64,000 bases of DNA from Angiostrongylus vasorum. Its lineage: Eukaryota; Nematoda; Chromadorea; Rhabditida; Metastrongylidae. The stretch is taken from contig JADANN010000288.1 in NCBI GenBank assembly GCA_018806985.1, forward strand, positions 62,001 through 126,000, read 5' to 3'. Positions 1 through 11,579 of the stretch are shown here, in pieces. A program made the position numbers and the translations under genes. Position 1 is the stretch's first letter. Each line of letters begins with the position of its first letter. Under the pieces are notes generated by a model, which saw only the letters and a list, made by a program, of their open reading frames with translations, made no database searches and was not told the origin of the DNA.

Positions 1-11
1 CGTTATTGCAG

Positions 12-85
12 TGTGGTACGCTCCACCTATGCTCAAGAACGACCAGCAAGTGCTTGTATTGAGAACCTGGAAATGTCTTGGACAG
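12..85 (+). CDS. possible exon of a gene entering from the left edge
   Basis: A splice-acceptor-like TTATTGCAG is followed by an open stretch reading WYAPPMLKNDQQVLVLRTWK (codons start at 14). It ends at CAG before a weak donor, GTTATA. The same frame reopens at about 149-240 and includes SIMKETLYRIFTSHDN before a TGA. The 2.9-kb duplicated segment begins just after, at 268. The Q-x3-L-x2-TW pattern and the later RIFTSH are faintly like the N-terminal helices of nematode globins. That is only a resemblance, and I do not claim the family. A second frame is open across 13-258 (81 codons) and may be the true one or a shadow. If the gene is real, it is either cut short here or continues with exons I cannot recognise. 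Confidence 0.25.
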
Positions 86-267
86 GTTATATCTTGTCTT
101 TAAAAGAAAGATCCTTCCCGAAAGTAAATCAATTTGCCACCATTCAAGTGGAAATCGTGCTGGGACATACGGAATTATTCCCTGAAGACGAGTCGTTCAA
201 TTATGAAGGAAACTCTATATCGGATTTTCACTTCTCACGACAATTGATGGAAAGATGACTTTTTCCA

Positions 268-3194
268 GCTCCTAATGTACTGTGCTTTTAAAATTTTTTT
301 GATATTTCAAGAATAAATAAAGACAAAAATAGGACAGTAAATTTATATACAACGGCAATAATAATAATAATAGTACAATATATGTATGAAGTCATGTGAA
401 GCTTTGGAAGCAAGAGATCCCCTCATTTTATTTCTTACGATAATATTTACATCATCTGCTTGAAATTAGGTCAATGAAGGGGAGCAAAAGAAAAAAGGGA
501 AGCAAGGAAAAGTGAAAGAAGAGAAGGTGAGCCCGACTGCTAAAGTAGTAAAATAAGTAGAAGACGGCTAAGATAGAAGTCTGGCGTAGAATTTGATTAG
601 GAACCGAGAAAATTCGACGTGTCGAACGATGCGGTGAAGGTATCGAGCTCCAAATGAAATGCATTTCCCATTAAAATGTATACCTCCGAAAAAAATTGTA
701 GTTATGCAATAGTCCATGCCAATTTAAAATGTTGCCGAATAGAAGAACTTTTTATAAAACACAAAAGTGGTTCTAAGCGAGGTGCTTGAATAACTTAGCA
801 GAACCGTCTTCACGGTAAGCCTCTGCACAATCTCTCATTAAAATAACGATTAGGAAAGGTTTTTCTTTCTCCCGAATATGGCTACTAGGCGTCACTATGA
901 AGTCAGTTCTTCATTCTCTAGGATACACCTAGGTATGCTTGCTAAAGCTTAGGCCTACGCTCGCCTATTGAGCATTGTGGGTCCGAAGGAGTTCCATAGT
1001 CTTCCGACTAGGACACCACCATGAAGGCCGCGACATATGGCATTGGTTCATTTTAAGCTCAGCCTCCGAATTGCAATGTGGTTTTTTTTTCCAGTTTGGG
1101 TGTCCATGCAGTGGAAAAAAACTGAAACCTACTGTATCGTGTATCAGAGCCCATCGAAGCACTTCACCAGCTTGCCATTATTAAGAAAATTTTAAGCATA
1201 TTAATAAAGTAGAAAGGAAAGATAGCGAGTGGTTTTCAAGAACCATATAAATTTGAAGAAATACATCCATCTCTTTGAAACATCTTTTTGTTTTGATAAG
1301 GAAAAATCACGTAGTTGCTTTCATAGGGTGTGACGAGCACAACTGCCGCGAAGGTATCGCGAATAAAAACTCTCAATCCTAGGCTTCCTTCTCAACAACA
1401 ACGTAAAGAACTGCTCTAAAAAGCAGTTTCGTAATGAAATTTGAAGCAATATCGAAACTAATTTGTTTTTTGCCCTGGGTAACAATTTTTTAGGTCCGAT
1501 TTCATCAACGTAGTCCTCGTTAATGGCATTTTGCTAAGCCGAACCAGCACACGAACCCCTACCGGACCGGCATAAATGGATGTCGATTGAAGGAGGACAA
1601 AAGGAGGAGAAAAAAATCATTCGTATCGGTCAAAATATTTCCACCAAGCAATGGAGATGGTAGTTAGACAACTCAATGAAGAAAAACGAAGAGAAAGAAA
1701 AAACAATTAAATGACTTGTTCGTGTTCATAGCGATTGCAGCGCAAGATAAGAAAGAGGAAGAAAATCAATTCAAATGGAAACTCTTTTTGTTAGGAAGAG
1801 AGTTTTTCTCAGAATTCGTCATTATCGGTGGATTATGGACGATTAGAAGCCAGCGGCGTTTGTTGTGTCAAAAAAATGTCCCAGTGGTAATTTATGATCG
1901 CGCCGGAGTCAATTAGTTTCGACACGAGCCCACCAATAGCTGGTAGTTCAGCTTCAGAATACTATTACATCTAACAATGACGAGAATCTACCACAAAAGC
2001 CCGGAAATGTTTTCTATCACCCCGATAGAAAAACACCTGCAGTGGCATTCGGATATGGGACATCGTGTAAGAAAAGCGCCACCGTCTGAAGGTTTTTGGA
2101 CTTTCAGCCAAAATATCTCGCTGTAATAATGCACCTCAGCAAATAAAAGAAACATTGCAAATAGTAGCAAGATGAGAAATGGTGACGGAAAAGGCACAAT
2201 AGTAAAAATACCGTCGCGACGATTTCCATTCTGATCAATCTCAATGAGGGTAATCTCATCGCATGAATAGGAAGCCTTGTCTGATAGAAGCATAGGGATA
2301 TGCGTATACTTCATAGGATATGAGTCCGCCGCTGAAATGAGGTGGAACCTCATGCCGTTGTATTACACAGCTCAGCATGAATTATTTATTGTAATAAACT
2401 TAGTGTTCACAAAGTCGTTTCGTTATAAATAAGCGAGCTACCTGACTACCTTCATAAGATAACTGTTTTTACGAGTATATGTAAAAGATAAAACACAGAA
2501 AAGTGTTTGTCTCTGACCAATCTCTTGGATAAGAGCCATATATCTTCTCTAATACTCCTCGACTCTGTTCGGGTGGTTAGTGCAGTCCATCAAGAAGCAA
2601 TGTGCTGGTTCGACCCGACACGAGCAGCATTCTGTGGCATTCATAAAGAAAAATGTTCAAGCAGCACTCGAATCTACACGCGGAAAAAGTTTGAAGACCA
2701 TAGTGGATGATGGATGCGAGGAAACGAATCGAATGCAAGAAGTGTTGAGATCCGCATAGTAGATGTGATGACGGATCACGAAAAAAAATATTCAACTCCA
2801 TTTGTGGTACCACAGAGGTGACTGCATGTAGTTTAACTTCCGATCGACCAATCAATGACCGGCGAAGGCTTACAGTTTGTCATTTCAGTGTTTTTGTTTG
2901 GAGGATAACTCCAAGGTTTACCCCCGCTGTAAATATGTCAACTTTGCAGAGATGGAGGAATTAATGACCCCGGAGTGTTGGGTCGAACTATTGACCTTGA
3001 GTACACTGCAGACACTGTCTGACCACTGGCTTCCCCCATATTCACATTATCTCTCGGCCGTTTATAAGCATTAAAAGCTTATTCTAATGAGCGGCGCATT
3101 TTTTTACCAGTAAAGATATGATATTTAGATTGGAGATGTCAACTACCGGAAATCATTGCGCTTACGTTATCCATGGGTTTGAAATTGAATTGAC
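268..3194 (+). repeat. 2.9-kb duplicated segment, copy 1
   Basis: This segment recurs in direct orientation at 48868-51790 with scattered single-base differences and homopolymer indels; net length differs by 4 bases. It begins at GCTCCTAATGTACTG and ends at TTTGAAATTGAATTGAC. Beyond these points the flanks of the two copies are unrelated. There are no terminal inverted repeats and no convincing ORF. A SINE-A tail fragment (about 2605-2792) lies inside both copies, so the duplication postdates that SINE insertion. Apart from that fragment I see nothing recognisable in it. Confidence 0.95.
2605..2792 (+). repeat. SINE-A, 3' fragment inside duplication copy 1
   Basis: It carries the SINE-A tail signature (GTGGATGATGGATGCGAGG followed by the CGAATCGAATGC-like block and an A-rich end) shared with copies at 3765, 5995, 18812 and 54465. 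The tRNA-like head is missing or too diverged to see. Confidence 0.7.
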
Positions 3195-3764
3195 CTGTTC
3201 TTTCATTCCCATATTTCAGGATGGAATGAGATGGAACACTTTTTGAAAATGAGAATGGGTAAGATAAAACGAGTTAGATGAAAGAAACAACAAAGTCAAA
3301 CTTCATATTAAACTACGATTATTTTAAAAAACCGTTTTGGAAGTAAAAATTGCGAATTCATGAGAAATTAGAACAACATTAACATTTAGGCTTGGAGAAA
3401 GAGCATAGAGCTGACACAAAGCATTATCCCAACTATAACGTAAATCAAAGGGACCGATTAGTTAGAAATCGACATCACTCTGTTTGTCGATTCCACAAAG
3501 CTTTGAGAAACTTTCCTCTATTCCTTAAATTCTGGTGGAAGTCTCAAATGGCTTAAAGAAAAATACAAAGACTATCCGGTGAAGTTGTAGACGTCTTATT
3601 ATATAAAAAACATTCCACAGAAATTTTCCGTCAGTTATCTAACAAGTCGGAATGTCACGACTTTGTAAAAGCGATGAGGACATCTAGTGACTAATATATG
3701 ACTATCAAGTTAGCCCATTGTGATCCAAAAAATACTTTTCACAATAAATCTATACATATTATTT

Positions 3765-4140
3765 GGCAGTCATCACGGTGCAAGTTCGATTCCGCTCCGG
3801 GACCAACCAAGCCTCTCATCCCTCAGGGGTCGGGAAATTGGTACGGAACTTATCTGGGAAAAAAATCACTTTCTGCAATCCAATTGGAAACGCTCCAGCC
3901 CGGCTATCTTAGGACTCCAGGGAGAATCAACTCGACCAGCATTCTACGACATTCAAGGCGAAATGAAAATCCTCAAGCCGTAACCGAAGCCACACGTGGA
4001 AGTTGGAAAATCTTCGTGGACAATGGATGAGAGGAAACGGATCGAATGTGAGAAGTGCTGGATTCCACACAGTAGACGTGAAGACGGGTCATATAAAATA
4101 AAATAAAAAAAATAGTTGCTAAGATAAATCAGAGAAAAAG
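3765..4140 (+). mobile_element. SINE-A, near full length
   Basis: The head has a B-box-like GTTCGATTCCG (3785-3795) after a CATCACGGTGC segment. Next come the conserved block with AAATTGGTACGGAAC, the GACTCCAGGGAGAATC block, the tail signature and an A-rich 3' end from about 4100. Order and sequence match the copies at 18812-19185 (plus) and 54465-54835 (minus). The tRNA-like head and A-rich tail fit a pol III retroposon, which is inference from structure. Confidence 0.8.
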
Positions 4141-4649
4141 ATAACAGAACGTCAGATTTTTTATTCATTAGTGAAAAATTTAGTGTGGGATGAAAATGTT
4201 ATTGTGAGTTATAAGAGAGGCATTCTGAAGTCGTAAACTGCTCTTATATCCTTTTACGACGTACACCACTAAAATTCCACGGGCTCATCGATTCCCCTAA
4301 GTTCTGAAACCTCAAAGATACTAGTTCTTTCAATCCTGCTAAAGCATATTTCCTCAGTTATAAACGAGATATGAAAGGAGAATAAAAGCTTTTCCCTGGT
4401 AAAATGCTTTTTCCTTCTGTAAAATGGGCTAGTCCAACAAATAAATAACGTTCAATAGTACGATGAAACCAAAGCGAACACGTATTGATCAGCAAATGAT
4501 GACGATGTAGCCGTTTTCTCACGTCATGCTGTTACGACGAGTACGACAAATCATCAAACAGCCATTTCTGACAACGACGATGTTCATCGGTGCTTATGTG
4601 AAACGATGTCGACGTCCATTCATCAACACGCCTCAAGCAAATTCACACG
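4141..4649. other. stretch without recognised features
   Basis: AT-rich sequence with no repeat family or convincing exon recognised. The last 150 bases are richer in GC and contain several ACGATG/ACGTC motifs leading into the candidate exon at 4650. Confidence 0.5.
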
Positions 4650-5434
4650 ATGACGTCGTTAAGCTGGATGTTCGATGATGAATCCAACAAACGAACCGAA
4701 TCAAAAAGAGAACATAATCCGTTGAGTCGGTCTTCCGCACTGAAGACGCGAATCACTTTCGCGTCATCGGCCAGCAGCCCCCGTCCATCCGTCGACGTCT
4801 TCCGCCGCTTGAAATATCCGTCTTTTTCTTCGACATCAAAAACAACGTCTCTGGAGAGTTCAGCTCTCTTCAAGATGACAATGCCGACGAATTCAAGTAC
4901 ACTTCAGGGAAAACTGTCAAAAAAAACTGCAAATGATCACTTGACATAAGTCACTGCTCTTTCCTGGATATGAACAACCTCGGCATAAACGCTTTTTTAT
5001 CATTCTGGGTTTCATACGGCATAACTGAAAGTGGCTCCGAAATTAATGAATAGTTCTTTTTTTATCTTCACATGATATTTTTTACGAAGTCGTTTAATGT
5101 GATAATGTCAGTGAGAAGCAACGCTGTAATACGATTCCACAGATGGCAATAAACTAAAAAAAAGGTCAATACACTAAGGAACGGAAATCTGTCAATACAC
5201 CTTTAGATCCAACAATACATAAAAAATATTGATGAATGTGATAAACAAAATAATATAAGCATAAATACCTTCCATTATGAAACTGAAATCAAGCGTACAT
5301 ATTACTAGCCCTCCACCTTCTCTTCCCCTCCCACAAATAGCTGTTCCACTACGTAATCGTGAGCAGTGGATTTCTCTAAATATTCGGCTACGATCAACAC
5401 TAGAGGACTTATTCAATCAGCGGAACCACACAAG
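4650..5434 (+). CDS. candidate two-exon gene start, Ser-rich protein
   Basis: The first exon would run from ATG 4650 (MTSLSWMFDDESNKRTESK) to 4892 (AAT TCA A before GTACAC, phase 1). It would join a second exon at 5341-5434, which follows a pyrimidine-rich acceptor (CTTCCCCTCCCACAAATAG). That exon reads VPLRNREQWISLNIRLRSTL and ends at AG before GTGATAAG (phase 2). The phases fit. Exon 1 is rich in Ser and locally GC-rich. Cautions: the minus strand of 4643-4873 is also open (it contains DGYFKRRKTSTDGRG). In addition, a different frame of the second region ends at an excellent donor, GTGAGT (5487). Product unknown. Confidence 0.3.
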
Positions 5435-5994
5435 GTGATAAGAAGTCCGGTGTTTGCATTCGGAAGTCCAACTTTGAGTGAGTCAACACCACGGCTGAGC
5501 TTGATGATTCATCGGTGCTTGTCTATTCTCTCCAAAGACGGTGAAAATGATTAATTCATTCCACAAACATGAGAATCTCCTGGTTCTTCACCAGAGAATG
5601 AAATCCATTACTTATTCAACAGCTTCAACGCGCGACTAGGATAATTGCAACTTAACTGGTGCCTGCTTAAGTGAGTAGCAACCAATGGAATCGTGGATGC
5701 TACACCTGATGCAAAACCTAACAAAATAGTAAGGGAACTATTTTTTAAAGGTAAATAAGATTAATTAGAATTTTTAAAACCTTCCTTGACAACATCCAGC
5801 CACGCTTGTCCCAATGGTTCATGTCTGGTTCTTTATTACGATGGATTATTTTGTTGCAATACTCTAATCAATCTCTGTTGTACTACAAAAGGTTCGGCTT
5901 TTGTTTCGTTCACAAATCGTAATAAATCCAAAGCTGTGTAATTTTCTACGAATACATTCCTTTATATTTTTTTGGAAACACGCCCTAAATCGGC

Positions 5995-6190
5995 TACCTC
6001 AGATTCCAGAAAGAATCGACTCGATAAACATTCAACGACAGTAATAAGGAAGGCGACAATCCTCAAGCAACAGCCGGACCCACACGACGGGTTCCACGCC
6101 CTTTGTTGATGATGGATGCTAGAAAACGAATCGATGGCAAGAAATGCTGGGATTCACACATTAAATGCAAAGACGAGTTGAGTAAAAATG
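5995..6190 (+). repeat. SINE-A, 3' half
   Basis: It contains the SINE-A blocks ATTCCAGAAAGAATCGACTCG, the CCTCAAGCAACAGCCGGA region and the GATGATGGATGCTAGAAAAC tail. The 5' half is absent. The sequence between 5435 and 5994 shows no recognised element. Confidence 0.65.
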
Positions 6191-6489
6191 AGTATAAGTT
6201 TTCTTCTCAAGTTTTTGAAAAACTTCTTCATGCACATACGATATCTTGGTATTGCAGTTTATCCATAGGCCCGAAAATCTGCTTCTCGAGTCCGTCGTAA
6301 AGAAAACCGACAGTATAAAAAATTAACTCTTAAGCAATATTATATGGTCTCAAACGTCCAACAATGCGATAAAACAATGATAAGCTTCGGTTAGAAGTCG
6401 AACTATTTCGCTAGCAGAACTTTTTTCCAACAATTTAGCACTATCAGTATTATTTACCATTTTTTCACTATTGTTACCAAGAGTAACAG

Positions 6490-6640
6490 AATTAGCTGAG
6501 AGAAACGCAGAATTAGGGTCTCCGTAGCGCAGTGTCTAATCCGCAAGCTCCTACAAAGGGAAATCGTGGTTTGATCTGGCCTGGGGTCCAAATTTTGCGA
6601 ACATCTTAGCATCGTTGTGGTTGATTTCGCACAATAATAG
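6490..6640 (+). repeat. family D element, single arm
   Basis: It begins AGCTGAGAGAAACGCAG. A tRNA-like core follows (TAGCGCAGTGTC as A-box-like, GTGGTTTGATCTGG as B-box-like), then the family tail TTGCGAACATCTTAGCATCG and a TTGTGGTTG end. Same order as at 13382, 13595 and 36760. Confidence 0.65.
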
Positions 6641-7009
6641 AGCTGTTATTATTATTGATGATTATTGAACACCAGAAAACCAAAGATGCTTTGCATCTTT
6701 CTCTGTTCCTCCCTAACTTTCTCCACAACTTTTTTTCTTTCATTGTGTTTTTCGTGTCAAATTATTATACTTTATCAAATCATCGCCTCATCGAAAATTC
6801 AATGACAAAACTGAAATAGTAATTTGATTTTTGAACGAAAGCGAATTTAAAGTTGTTCAGAGTGAAACTTGTTTAAGAAGTCAATGAATGTTACATAGCG
6901 AATTTCTCCTCTTTCTTTGCGATTTTTCGGAAAGGCGCCATTTCATTCCCTTTCTTAGAAATTATTACGGCATTGTTAACTTTTACTTTCCGCCTTTTAC
7001 AGTTTTTTT
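6641..7009. other. stretch without recognised features
   Basis: AT-rich, with homopolymer pyrimidine runs. No repeat family or exon recognised. Confidence 0.5.
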
Positions 7010-7370
7010 ACGGCAGAGTATTATATACGACACAACCACAATGATGCTGAGATATTTGTAAATCTCGGGACCGCAAGTGTCTGCGGTGGAAACGAACGCG
7101 CTGTTACGCTTTCCGGTGGCTAACGCGTTCATCACCACACCACACCATGTGGGTCCTTCGTGTCTCCTGCCTCTCAGCCAGTTGATGAGTGATTGCTGGT
7201 AGCACTGGTCGATAGTTAACTAACTGAGAGGTAGTCGAAACGAAAGACCAGCATGGTGTGGTGGCAAAACGCGTTAGCCCCCGGAAAGCGTAACAGCGCG
7301 TTCGTTTCCACCGCAGACACTAGCGGTCCCGAGTTTTGCAAAGACCTCAGAATCGTTGTGGTTGCATTAC
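7010..7370. mobile_element. family D palindromic (fold-back) element
   Basis: Two family-D arms face each other. The left arm reads ACAACCACAATGATGCTGAG, then TGTCTGCGGTGG and GAACGCGCTGTTACG. The right arm carries the reverse complements (GTAACAGCGCGTTCG, CCACCGCAGACAC, TCAGAATCGTTGTGG). The spacer around 7180-7215 is short. The element could fold into a long hairpin and looks like a fold-back or MITE-type derivative. No coding capacity is seen. Confidence 0.75.
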
Positions 7371-8290
7371 GGTATTTTCAAGAGAATCTAAACAGACTTA
7401 TTCTATGAATTGGGCCCCTAAATGGTTTTCTTTAATAGAGTTTATGAAAAAACTGGAAGACTGCTTAGCGAAGAGCGAAACATAGCCAAAAATAAAGGGT
7501 GATAAAAGATAGAAGCAGAGCCGCCAGTTACTCAAAGAATGCTGCTGCCTGCCAGTGTAAATCGCAAGGAAATTTACTGCTTGATGGCCGGGATTCCTCT
7601 AAGACGGTAGTCGTTTCTGCGCCGAAAAAGTTTTCTGCACATAATTGATTATTTACCGATCAGTCGACGACCACTTAGCAAAACGAAGATTCGCCTCGAT
7701 ACGACAATGAAGACACCACATCGAGAAGACTAGCGACTGTGGACATCGATTCGGGTTGTCGGCACTGGGGAAGACGCAGACGTGGAAACGTTAGCCGAAT
7801 AAAATTTATACAACAACCTCTTGTAAGTTGAACAATTCAAAAAAGTAATTTTTTGTAAGTTAGAATGGCAGTGAAAACTATGGACAAAAAACGAGTTCAA
7901 ATGACAACGCAAAGTAACCGCAGGGTAATGTGTATTGGCTTAGCATTAGCTGGTACGAGGCGAATCAGCAGTTCAAATGATAAAGCCTATGAGTAGAACT
8001 GGAACGTCTTATGTTTCTCTATGAGTACGATTTCTTAACAAGACATTTTCCACTCCGACAAGAGAGATGGTAACGCTGTCGTGATTCTTTTATTTATACG
8101 AGAAACCATCATCATTTTTGCGGTCCACTTCACACCAGTTAGTTTTTTAAATCATTTACAATGGAATTTTAGATCATATTCCCCCTTAAAGTGCTGGCAT
8201 TCACGTTTGCTATTAATCGTTTGTTACTACTTGTTATATTCTCATTAATGCTATAACATGTATCTCATTTATTGGACCCTTAGAGTCGTA
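7371..8290. other. stretch without recognised features
   Basis: No repeat family or phase-supported exon recognised. Short ORFs on the minus strand near 7730-7912 have no other support. Confidence 0.45.
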
Positions 8291-8294
8291 GTAG

Positions 8295-8545
8295 CTACGG
8301 GTGTCCTCCCACACACTTGTCGTTGTAAGTCCAATGCTGCACTCCAGGTCAACCAAACCATAATCCGTCGGGGTAGAGAAATTGGCACCAAAGGTATCAC
8401 TGCCAACAAAGGAGGATAAGCGACATGGATGGGTTCCTGCAATTCATTATGTAGGCCTAATATGCGTTCTGTTATCTTTAAGATATGGAGTTGAACTGAT
8501 GGCGCACAGCTAGCGGATAGATAGTCATCGAACACTTATCCTTTA
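8295..8545 (+). repeat. diverged SINE-B copy
   Basis: Old and strongly diverged. It keeps SINE-B landmarks in order: AACCAAACCATAATCC, CGGGGTAGAGAAATTGGCACC, GACATGGATGGGTTCCTG, TAGGCCTAATATGCGTTC and an end at ACACTTATCCTTTATCC. It is closest to the diverged copy at 59090-59345. Confidence 0.5.
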
Positions 8546-8575
8546 TCCATTGTCACATTCTGCCCACAATGATTT

Positions 8576-8690
8576 GCTACCTCATCGTTGTTGCGAGTCG
8601 TTCCTGGGTCTCGAACTGCGATGTACAAAGGGATTTTCATCTCCACACAGCGCATTCAAGTTGTGGAGTCCAGTGTTACCGCTCAAAAGT
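8576..8690 (-). repeat. family C fragment
   Basis: GTTCCTGGGTCTCGAACTGC and GATGTACAAAGGGATTTTC match the minus-strand 3' part of family C at 57689-58052. The rest of the element is missing. Confidence 0.4.
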
Positions 8691-9191
8691 CCAGCGAACA
8701 CTAAACCTATACCAACGCAGAAGTTGATGAACTACTTGAGGTTACCTTCTTTAATCCCTCTACAAAGACAAGAAAGATAACCGAAGAAGAGGATAGCAGA
8801 ACAATGATGATGGAGACGAACATTGTTCACAGGTATTCCACAAACGGCTCGCCACTATTATTCTCTTTGTCGAACGCTCTTCATACTCTTGTGCTGTGAG
8901 TTTAAGTGGTCATCTCCATCACAATTAATTCTCTTAGCGTTCCAATAGCTCGATCTGGCACAGCGAAAGCTCGTCTGTTCGGCCTTTATTCAGTAAGATC
9001 AATTCATTAAAAGTGCACGAACCGCATAATAATTCATGTATGGGGCCCTCTATTTTTACTGGCCTTGTCGAAAAGGGCACCCTTGGGAAGCTCTTGGAAC
9101 TACTAATTGAGGAAATGTTTGGCCTACTCACCAAAATATTATATACTTTTCAAATTCCACTACGAATTCTTAGAAAAAAATTAGCTTTAAA

Positions 9192-9446
9192 ATGTCTTCA
9201 CTTCTGAAATCTCGTAAAATACGTCGTCCAGTGCGCTATGAATACAATCACAATAGCCCTCAACCAATTTTTTTGTTCGGGAGCTTGTGGGGGGTTCTCC
9301 AAAATGTTAATTTAGCTGATCGATCATTTTGTTTAAAGTTATCTAGTCGCCACTGTTATCGTTTCAGAAGCTCAGGACGTGTTTCTCAGACGAATAATTC
9401 ACGATCCCAACCAGTCACGAGAATCCTAATCAAGCTCAAACAATAG
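9192..9446 (+). CDS. candidate small two-exon gene, basic protein
   Basis: An ATG opens MSSLLKSRKIRRPVRYEYNH. An acceptor-like TTATCGTTTCAG at about 9367 precedes a terminal frame reading SSGRVSQTNNSRSQPVTRI and ending at TAG (9446). Two possible donors in the first exon (before GTTCGG or GTGGGG) are both phase 2, which fits the acceptor. The same frame is also open without splicing (84 codons). The predicted protein is short and very basic, with no family recognised. An upstream CTACGAATTCTTAG could serve as a trans-splice acceptor, which is speculation. The minus strand at 8934-9134 is also open. Confidence 0.3.
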   Translation: MSSLLKSRKIRRPVRYEYNHNSPQPIFLFGSLWGVLQNVNLADRSFCLKLSSRHCYRFRSSGRVSQTNNSRSQPVTRILIKLKQ

Positions 9447-10395
9447 CGCCAAAGAAAACCTGATGAGCTTAAATCTCATAAACAAAATGCATTCAGATTT
9501 CTAAGCCAACGATGGCATGTGGAATAAGTTCCAGTCAGAAAAAATATAACATAGGTCATCAGAACTGATTTGACCTCATCACAATCTAAAGCTCGCAAAA
9601 ATTTTTTCAGATCCAAGTATAGGCACCTCATCCACCTGACCGTACGAATTTTTCGTCGAATCACACCCGATCTTGTTGACATTTAAAAATTTCAGAAGAT
9701 ATGTAATTTTACAGAAGTCATTTTTAATAAGATAAAAAAAATCTTAAATCTGTCATAGGAAGTGAAGCCTTGAAAATGTCGAGAAATATTTCCAACGCAA
9801 TCAAAAAGTTTTATAGTGAGTTACAAAAAACAAAAGAAAAAATTTTGGTGTAGGGAGTGTCAAGATATCTAAATAGCTATTGATACGGACAAAACGTACG
9901 AGCATTCACACGGACGTCTTATCCCATTCCTCAAAATGTCCGAGTTGAGCGTAGAGCATCAGTTCAGCACTGTCCCGGAATAACCCACACCGCCCAACAC
10001 TCCGTATGAAAAAATGAAAGTAGGCTTTTAGCACAGGGGATCTCCACGAATCCAGAAGAAAAACAGGGTGAACAGGCATTTAAAGAAATTCGTGGAAGAA
10101 ACAAAAATCCTCATGTTGCAACGTAATCCATGCCCTTATCACCCTCGTAGGTCACGGGTGCGAGACGACGGACAGAATGAAATGGTGTAATCGGCACAAT
10201 ATACGGGGATGTGTTATTCAAATGAATAATTAAGCAATGCAAACATTTTTATGCAGATGGTTGGTTGCCCATCTGATTCACCACTTCTGAGTGATGAATC
10301 AGTGTTCTCAGGTACAGAACTGCGTGTATACCAGGAAATTAACCTTCCAAGAGGATCTCCCATGAGAGTTCTAAACCTTTACTAGAAAGTCAAGC
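9447..10395. other. stretch without recognised features
   Basis: AT-rich, with no repeat family or convincing exon. Minus-strand ORFs near 9476-9682 are unsupported by splice signals. Confidence 0.45.
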
Positions 10396-10559
10396 TTAAA
10401 GCACACCTATACCAAGAAATGCTGCCGCTTGGGAAGAAACACATTTCGACGGCTGTCGATCATCCTTTCGATCCAGAAGGATCGTCGACAGCATCTGAAG
10501 ACGGCGTGACAACGTCTCATCACCGCTGTCCCTGGACTTAAAAAGTTTTTCCCAGCCAG
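10396..10559 (-). CDS. candidate terminal exon on the minus strand
   Basis: Read on the minus strand, TGTAGGTTTTCAG is a strong acceptor. It is followed by an open frame (GWEKLFKSRDSGDETLSRRL, then QMLSTILLDRKDDRQPSKC) to a TAA at 10396-10398. The exon starts in phase 1. A possible upstream exon lies at about 10930-11005 on the same strand. Its frame ending AAG T before GTGCTT would supply the right phase, but another frame there is also open. Charged, helix-like composition; no family recognised. Confidence 0.4.
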
Positions 10560-11575
10560 CTGAAAACCTACAAGACAATTACGAGTTCTAATGCGGTTTG
10601 AATGACCCATAAACGTTAACCTCGAAATCATTCAAATACACAAGACCACACCTAAAAACAAAAAAGGAGAATTTTTAAAAACCCGCTTGTGTAAACGTTT
10701 TTAGAGAAGCGATCACAAAAGTGGAAGAAGAGGTAGAAAGAAAAAACGGAAAGGAAAATAGATTTCCTTTCTCACCAAAAGAAAATAATGAATTCTTACG
10801 GTACTTCAATGAAAAGGAACAGATTGCATGATTCAATGAAAGTTGCTAGAAGCAAAAAAGAAGGTAAAATAGGGAGAAATGCACGAAAAAGATATTCTTC
10901 ATAAAAAAAAATCATGAAGCACACTTGGCTTCCTGTGTTGAAGATGTCCATTGGTTGAAAATTAGGCAGTGAAGTGGATTTTCGACTACCATTTGAGAGA
11001 TTCACTTTGATTGATAAGACAGTATATTACCCTCGATTCTTTTTTTAGACGAAGAAATGAAGCAACAAAAAAAGTGGAATGAGTGACAAATTTCTCTGAA
11101 TTGATCTAGAAAGTAGCAGCAAGCCAATCAATACAATGATGCTTCATCGCCTTTAATTTCATTGTGAAACCTTATCCTCTTAGCAGAGGTGCCAGGGGGG
11201 AATCCCATATTTACAGACAAGAGCATTGCACTTTTTTTACGATGTACTTTACTTTGTCTTCTATTGTACTTCGAACACACCAATTCTTTCTTTTGCTAAA
11301 CAACTAGACGTCAATTGGAACTGAATTCTGTACAAAATGACGATGTTCTGCGCAGTGGGCAGACAAAGGTGAAACATCGTAGCCACCTTGAAGACTGCAT
11401 ATACTCATTGCGAAGCTCACCGGGCTGTTTCGGAGAGAATGAAACCACATTATACGTACTCCTCAGTCATCTGACCTTGGAATTCTCCGCAAAATCGGTG
11501 TGTTCGACATCGCTTCTCTGTAGACGCAGGCACATTATGAGCATGAACGTGCCAGTGTGATTCCACGGATGCGGA
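10560..11575. other. mostly featureless stretch with weak ORFs
   Basis: Besides the possible minus-strand exon near 10930-11005, there is an 81-codon plus ORF (11315-11560) without splice or homology support. No repeat family is recognised. Confidence 0.4.
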
Positions 11576-11579
11576 AGGT

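Noticed and set aside
268..3194. Autonomous DNA transposon as explanation of the 2.9-kb duplicate
   Set aside because: No terminal inverted repeats, no target duplication, no transposase, and only two copies seen.
4643..4873. Minus-strand 76-codon ORF with FKRRKTSTDGRG
   Set aside because: Plausible composition, but no good acceptor in frame on the minus strand. The plus reading connects in phase to 5341, so it was preferred with low confidence.
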